The notes beneath the pieces were generated by a model. The model made no database searches. It was not told the origin of the DNA and worked only from the letters and a program-made list of their open reading frames with translations. From a virus, in IMG/VR virus record IMGVR_UViG_3300030331_002683, positions 1-29,188 of that record: a DNA stretch of 29,188 nucleotides, one strand, 5' to 3'. This document shows positions 26,260-29,188 of this stretch, piece after piece; position 1 is the first letter of the stretch; the number at the start of each line of letters is the position of its first letter. The position numbers and the translations under genes are program-made.

Positions 26260-26512
26260 AAAACCTAAAGGCTCTGGAAGGAGATTGTATACAGATGAAA
26301 ATCCAAAAGATACAGTATCGATTAAATTTGCTACGCCGACGGATGCTCGTAAAACCGTGGCGAAGGTTAAAAAAGTTTCTAAGCCGTATGCTAGAAAAAT
26401 TCAAATCCTAACTGTTGGAGAACAGCGAGCCAAGGTTATGGGTAAAAACAAAGTCGCTGCTATATTCAAGAAAGGTAAAGATGCTATTAGAAGAACTAGA
26501 AATAATAAGTAA
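26231..26512 (+). CDS. Conserved basic phage protein, GTG start (93 aa)
   Basis: A 93-residue protein with the conserved-looking blocks GSGRRLYTDENPKDTVSIKF, TPTDARKTVAKV and QILTVGEQRAKVMGK. The start codon is GTG at 26231 with AAAGGAG about 7 nt before it; the next in-frame ATG is far downstream and would remove the conserved start. It lies within the small basic cluster. The function is unknown. Confidence 0.8.
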   Translation: MADPKKGTGKKPKGSGRRLYTDENPKDTVSIKFATPTDARKTVAKVKKVSKPYARKIQILTVGEQRAKVMGKNKVAAIFKKGKDAIRRTRNNK

Positions 26513-26732
26513 ATTACAGAAAAATGTTAAAGATTCCTACCAATCAATTGGTGACGCAATGATTGGAGGGGGTGTTGACAACATGGAAAAATATAAGTAT
26601 CTCTTAGGACAAGCGCATGCTTATTATAAAATATCACAGGAAATCTCTAACCTGCTGAAAAACAAGGAGCAAAAAAATGAAGTTAAAACAGACAGAGAAA
26701 ATATCATCAGATTCGACGCAACCAAAAATTAA
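26481..26732 (+). CDS. Conserved helical phage protein (83 aa)
   Basis: An 83-residue, mostly helical protein: LEELEIISKLQKNVKDSYQS, then GGGVDNMEKYKYLLGQAHAY and YKISQEISNLLKNKEQK. I chose ATG 26481 (AAAGG close upstream); the longer frame from 26415 reads through the previous gene without a ribosome site. Similar proteins lie next to the GroES-like gene in related phages as I remember them. It could be an assembly factor. Confidence 0.8.
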   Translation: MLLEELEIISKLQKNVKDSYQSIGDAMIGGGVDNMEKYKYLLGQAHAYYKISQEISNLLKNKEQKNEVKTDRENIIRFDATKN

Positions 26733-27141
26733 ATTAGCGTTAGAAGAAAAATATAAACAAGAAGACCAAAAAGAAATTGACGCTTACGAGCGTTTAAAAG
26801 AAAAAGAATCAGATAAATTACCTAATCCAACTGGATGGAGAATATTAGTTCTACCTTTCAAAATGCCAGAAAAAACTAAAGGTGGTATTTTTTTAGGACA
26901 AGATACTTTAGAAAGGCAACAAGTTGCATCAACATGTGGATTAGTTTTAGCGATGGGGCCACACTGTTATGATAAGAGCAGGTATCCAGAAGGTCCTTGG
27001 TGTAAAAAAGGAGATTGGGTAATTTTTGCAAGATATGCTGGATCTAGAATCCAGATCGATGGCGGGGAAGTTAGATTGCTAAATGATGATGAAGTTTTAG
27101 CAACCATCGAAAAACCTGAAGATATACTTCATCAATATTAA
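26677..27141 (+). CDS. GroES-like co-chaperonin
   Basis: A 154-residue protein with a Cpn10 domain from about residue 50. It has the strand GWRILVLPFKMPEKTKGGIF (53-72), with the mobile loop including GGIFL that would dock on GroEL. CGLVLAMGP, KKGDWVIFARYAG and the ending LLNDDEVLATI follow. The N-terminal 48 residues are an added charged helix. It would redirect the host GroEL, most likely to fold the capsid protein, as gp31 does in T4. AAGGAGC lies before the ATG. No GroEL is in the window. Confidence 0.9.
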   Translation: MKLKQTEKISSDSTQPKIKLALEEKYKQEDQKEIDAYERLKEKESDKLPNPTGWRILVLPFKMPEKTKGGIFLGQDTLERQQVASTCGLVLAMGPHCYDKSRYPEGPWCKKGDWVIFARYAGSRIQIDGGEVRLLNDDEVLATIEKPEDILHQY

Positions 27142-27155
27142 CATAGGAGAGGACT

Positions 27156-28121
27156 ATGCAAGAAGAAGAAAAGACAGTTGATATTGACACTTCTGGCCCA
27201 GATACTGAAGTAGAGTTACCTGAAATTAAGGAGGAAGTTAATGAAACAACTAACGACAATACTGAGTCCACTGACACACCTGAGAAACCTAGTGAGCAGT
27301 TGGATGTTCAAGATAACAAAGAAAACGAAGGACAGAAAGATACAGAGCAAAAGAAAGAATTAGATGAATACTCAGAAGGAGTAAAAAGAAGAATAGCTAA
27401 ACTAACCAAAAAAATGCGTGAGGCAGAGCGGAGAGAAGAAGCTGCAACTATATACGCAAAAGGTGTTTTAGATGAACAAGAAAAACTAAAAGCAAGATTA
27501 GCGAAAGTAGATACAAACTATGTTTCTGAACTAGAGGGTAGAATTAAATCTGGTATGGAAGCAGCAGTTGCTAAACTTGCAAAAGCTAGAGATGAGAACA
27601 ACATTAAAGATGAAGTTGCAGCTCAAGCTGAAATAGCTAGATTAGGTTACGAAGAAGCAAGATTAGGTGACTTAAAATCTAGACAAACTAAAGTCGAAGA
27701 AAAACCTGTTCTACAACCAGAAGAATATACACAACCTATTCAGAGAAGAGTGGATCCAAGAGCTCAAGAATGGGCTGAAAAAAATACATGGTTTAATAAT
27801 GATATGGTTATGACTGAAGGAGCAAAAGCTATCCATAGACAATTAGTGGAGGAAGAGGGGTATGATCCTATTAATCAACCTGAAGAATATTACTCAGAAA
27901 TTGATAAAAGAATATCTCTTGAATTTCCCCACAAATTTGCTAAAAAGGAAACAGAAACGACTAAGCCTACTCAAACTGTTGCATCTGCAACGCGTAGTAG
28001 CAAAACAGGTCGCAAAACACAAAGACTCACACCGTCTGAGGTAGCAATTGCTAAAAAATTAGGTGTGCCACTCGATAAATATGCTGAACAAAAGCAAAAA
28101 ATGAACACGGGAAAGGCGTAA
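27156..28121 (+). CDS. Scaffold-like capsid assembly protein
   Basis: A 321-residue acidic, highly helical protein. Residues 1-70 are Glu/Asp/Thr-rich and probably disordered. Residues about 75-190 are a long coiled coil (KRRIAKLTKKMREAERREEA and following). Residues about 205-260 are more ordered (RAQEWAEKNTWFNNDMVMTE ... EYYSEIDKRISLEFPHKF). The basic tail includes LTPSEVAIAKKLGVPLDKY. This composition, and its place between GroES and the virion proteins, fits an internal scaffolding protein. GGAGAGG lies before the ATG. The call is by composition and position. Confidence 0.8.
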   Translation: MQEEEKTVDIDTSGPDTEVELPEIKEEVNETTNDNTESTDTPEKPSEQLDVQDNKENEGQKDTEQKKELDEYSEGVKRRIAKLTKKMREAERREEAATIYAKGVLDEQEKLKARLAKVDTNYVSELEGRIKSGMEAAVAKLAKARDENNIKDEVAAQAEIARLGYEEARLGDLKSRQTKVEEKPVLQPEEYTQPIQRRVDPRAQEWAEKNTWFNNDMVMTEGAKAIHRQLVEEEGYDPINQPEEYYSEIDKRISLEFPHKFAKKETETTKPTQTVASATRSSKTGRKTQRLTPSEVAIAKKLGVPLDKYAEQKQKMNTGKA

Positions 28122-28127
28122 AAAAAT

Positions 28128-28631
28128 ATGAGTAAAGATAAAAATAAAGCTGATAATCGTGCGGGTCAGGTTAAAACTGAGGAAACAAAAGTTGAATCAC
28201 GTGCTCAACAGGCTCAACCACCTGTAAAAAGCAAACCTTGGACTCCACCATCATCTTTAGATGCACCCCCTGCAAAGGAAGGTTTTCAACATAGATGGTT
28301 GAGGGCTGAGTCTTTAGGATTCCAAGATACTAAAAATATCGCAGGAAGACTAAGATCAGGATATGAATTAGTTAGAGCTGATGAATATCCAGATTCAGAT
28401 TACCCGATAGTTGAAGATGGAAAATACAAGGGAGTGATCGGAGTTGGAGGCCTAGTGCTGGCTAGGGTACCTAAAGAGATTGCAGAGAGTAGAAGAGAAT
28501 ACTACCAAAAAATGCATGACGACAAAGTTAAAGCTGTCGATAACGATCTCATGAGGGAACAGCATAGAAGTATGCCGATTAATATTGATCGTCAATCTTC
28601 TACAACCTTCGGTGGCTCAAAGAAAAGTTAA
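28128..28631 (+). CDS. Conserved head-region protein, unknown
   Basis: A 167-residue protein. A disordered N-terminus (1-35) leads to KPWTPPSSLDAPPAKEGFQH and RWLRAESLGFQDTKNIAGRL, then VIGVGGLVLARVPKEIAESR. The tail ends in TTFGGSKKS. The WTPPSxLDAP...G...RW pattern recurs in marine phages beside the scaffold and capsid genes. It may be a minor head or decoration protein. The function is not established. Confidence 0.8.
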   Translation: MSKDKNKADNRAGQVKTEETKVESRAQQAQPPVKSKPWTPPSSLDAPPAKEGFQHRWLRAESLGFQDTKNIAGRLRSGYELVRADEYPDSDYPIVEDGKYKGVIGVGGLVLARVPKEIAESRREYYQKMHDDKVKAVDNDLMREQHRSMPINIDRQSSTTFGGSKKS

Positions 28632-28690
28632 TTTTTTAACAATTCAAAGTCCGCCGGATAAACTAATAATGTCTAAGGAGGACAACAACT

Positions 28691-29188
28691 ATGGCGACTA
28701 ATCAAGACGCACCTTTTGGTTTAAAACCAATTGGTAAAGTTGGTCAAAACAGAGACAACCAAGGTTTATCCGAGTATGATATAGCTGCTTCGGCAACTGC
28801 TATTTTTTTCAATGATCCTGTCAAAATGAAAGCTGACGGGACAATTGAAGTTGCAGGTGCAGGAGGCGCAATACTAGGTTCCTTGGGCGGTATCTTTTTT
28901 ACCGACGCAAGCACAAGCAAGCCTACGTTCGCAAATCACTTAAACGCATCTAACACAGCGACTGATATCGTTGGGTTTGTTAGTGATGACCCTTACGAAA
29001 GGTTTGAAATACAAACAAACAATACTGGTGCTTCTGCTAAGACTGATATCTTTAATGTTGCAGATATCGAATACACAGCAGGAAGTTCACCAGACTTCGT
29101 GTCCGCAGTTGAATTAAATGATTCAACTCTAGCAAACGGCTCATCTGCTACTTTGCAGATTCTAGGTTTATCTAGAGATCCATCAAAT
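28691..29188 (+). CDS. Virion structural protein, 3' end outside window
   Basis: At least 166 residues, starting MATNQDAPFGLKPIGKVGQN, with no stop before the window edge. The order FGLKPIGK ... ASATAIFFNDPVKMKADGTI ... GGIFFTDASTSKPTFANHL ... VSDDPYERFEIQTNN matches a phage structural family I remember beside or as the capsid gene in podovirus-like phages. The Gly/Ala/Thr-rich beta composition fits a capsid or decoration protein. AAGGAGG lies about 10 nt before the ATG. Whether it is the major capsid protein cannot be settled from this part. Confidence 0.8.
   Translation, partial: MATNQDAPFGLKPIGKVGQNRDNQGLSEYDIAASATAIFFNDPVKMKADGTIEVAGAGGAILGSLGGIFFTDASTSKPTFANHLNASNTATDIVGFVSDDPYERFEIQTNNTGASAKTDIFNVADIEYTAGSSPDFVSAVELNDSTLANGSSATLQILGLSRDPSN

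Noticed and set aside
1-29188. tRNA genes, integrase or insertion sequence
   Set aside because: I found no cloverleaf with a T-loop consensus, no recombinase or transposase motif and no paired terminal repeats around a transposase.

Overview
This window is a contiguous piece of a tailed double-stranded DNA bacteriophage (Caudoviricetes). It is AT-rich and very gene-dense, with many ATGA or TAATG stop/start overlaps. The inventory is a family A DNA polymerase, an archaeo-eukaryotic-type primase, TerL, a very large portal, a phage GroES, a putative scaffold and many small Lys/Arg-rich proteins. From memory this resembles marine podovirus-like phages of alphaproteobacteria (the SAR11/SAR116, HMO-2011-like type). 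The host and family are inference: no tail genes, integrase or host sequence lie in the window.

Layout. (1) 28-8722, plus strand: DNA metabolism. An unknown coiled-coil protein and a possible ssDNA-binding protein are followed by an AEP primase, an MBD4-like DNA glycosylase, a compact UvrD/Rep-type helicase and a DUF3310 protein. Then come a C5-cytosine methyltransferase with a second long gene nested in another frame, DNA polymerase A and a 2OG-Fe(II) oxygenase. (2) 8726-11418, plus strand: a conserved unknown, small membrane proteins, an M15 peptidase (endolysin candidate), a zinc ribbon and small basic proteins. (3) 11415-13835: one minus-strand secreted protein, then a promoter and a plus-strand run with a ribbon-helix-helix candidate, small zinc and coiled-coil proteins, a LAGLIDADG endonuclease and a RecB-like exonuclease. 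(4) 13836-14107: a gene-free stretch with seven TGTTACA-type repeats, a candidate origin or control region.

(5) 14108-19890: a mosaic accessory region with genes on both strands. It holds a TerS-like protein with a duplicated HTH segment, a VRR-NUC nuclease, a GP88-like protein, several conserved unknowns and a DUF2786 protein. Nearly every intergenic gap holds the same GC-rich palindromic repeat (core GTGGGCGGGRCCCACCC) and an element of the form TATCCTATA that overlaps predicted promoters. The 778-bp gap at 16477-17254 has no credible gene. It carries a predicted plus-strand promoter, a 7-bp tandem repeat and an array of eight alternately inverted 17-19-bp repeats separated by unique sequence, ending in a 12-bp GNRA-type hairpin. 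This is the most unusual structure in the window and a candidate structured RNA or recombination array.

(6) 19891-29188, plus strand: packaging and head genes. TerL, a small linker protein and the portal are followed by about a dozen small basic proteins with a holin-like membrane protein among them. A GroES-like co-chaperonin, a scaffold-like protein, a conserved unknown and the start of a virion structural protein cut by the window edge complete it.

Family names come from motifs read by eye and from memory of the families; no database search was run.
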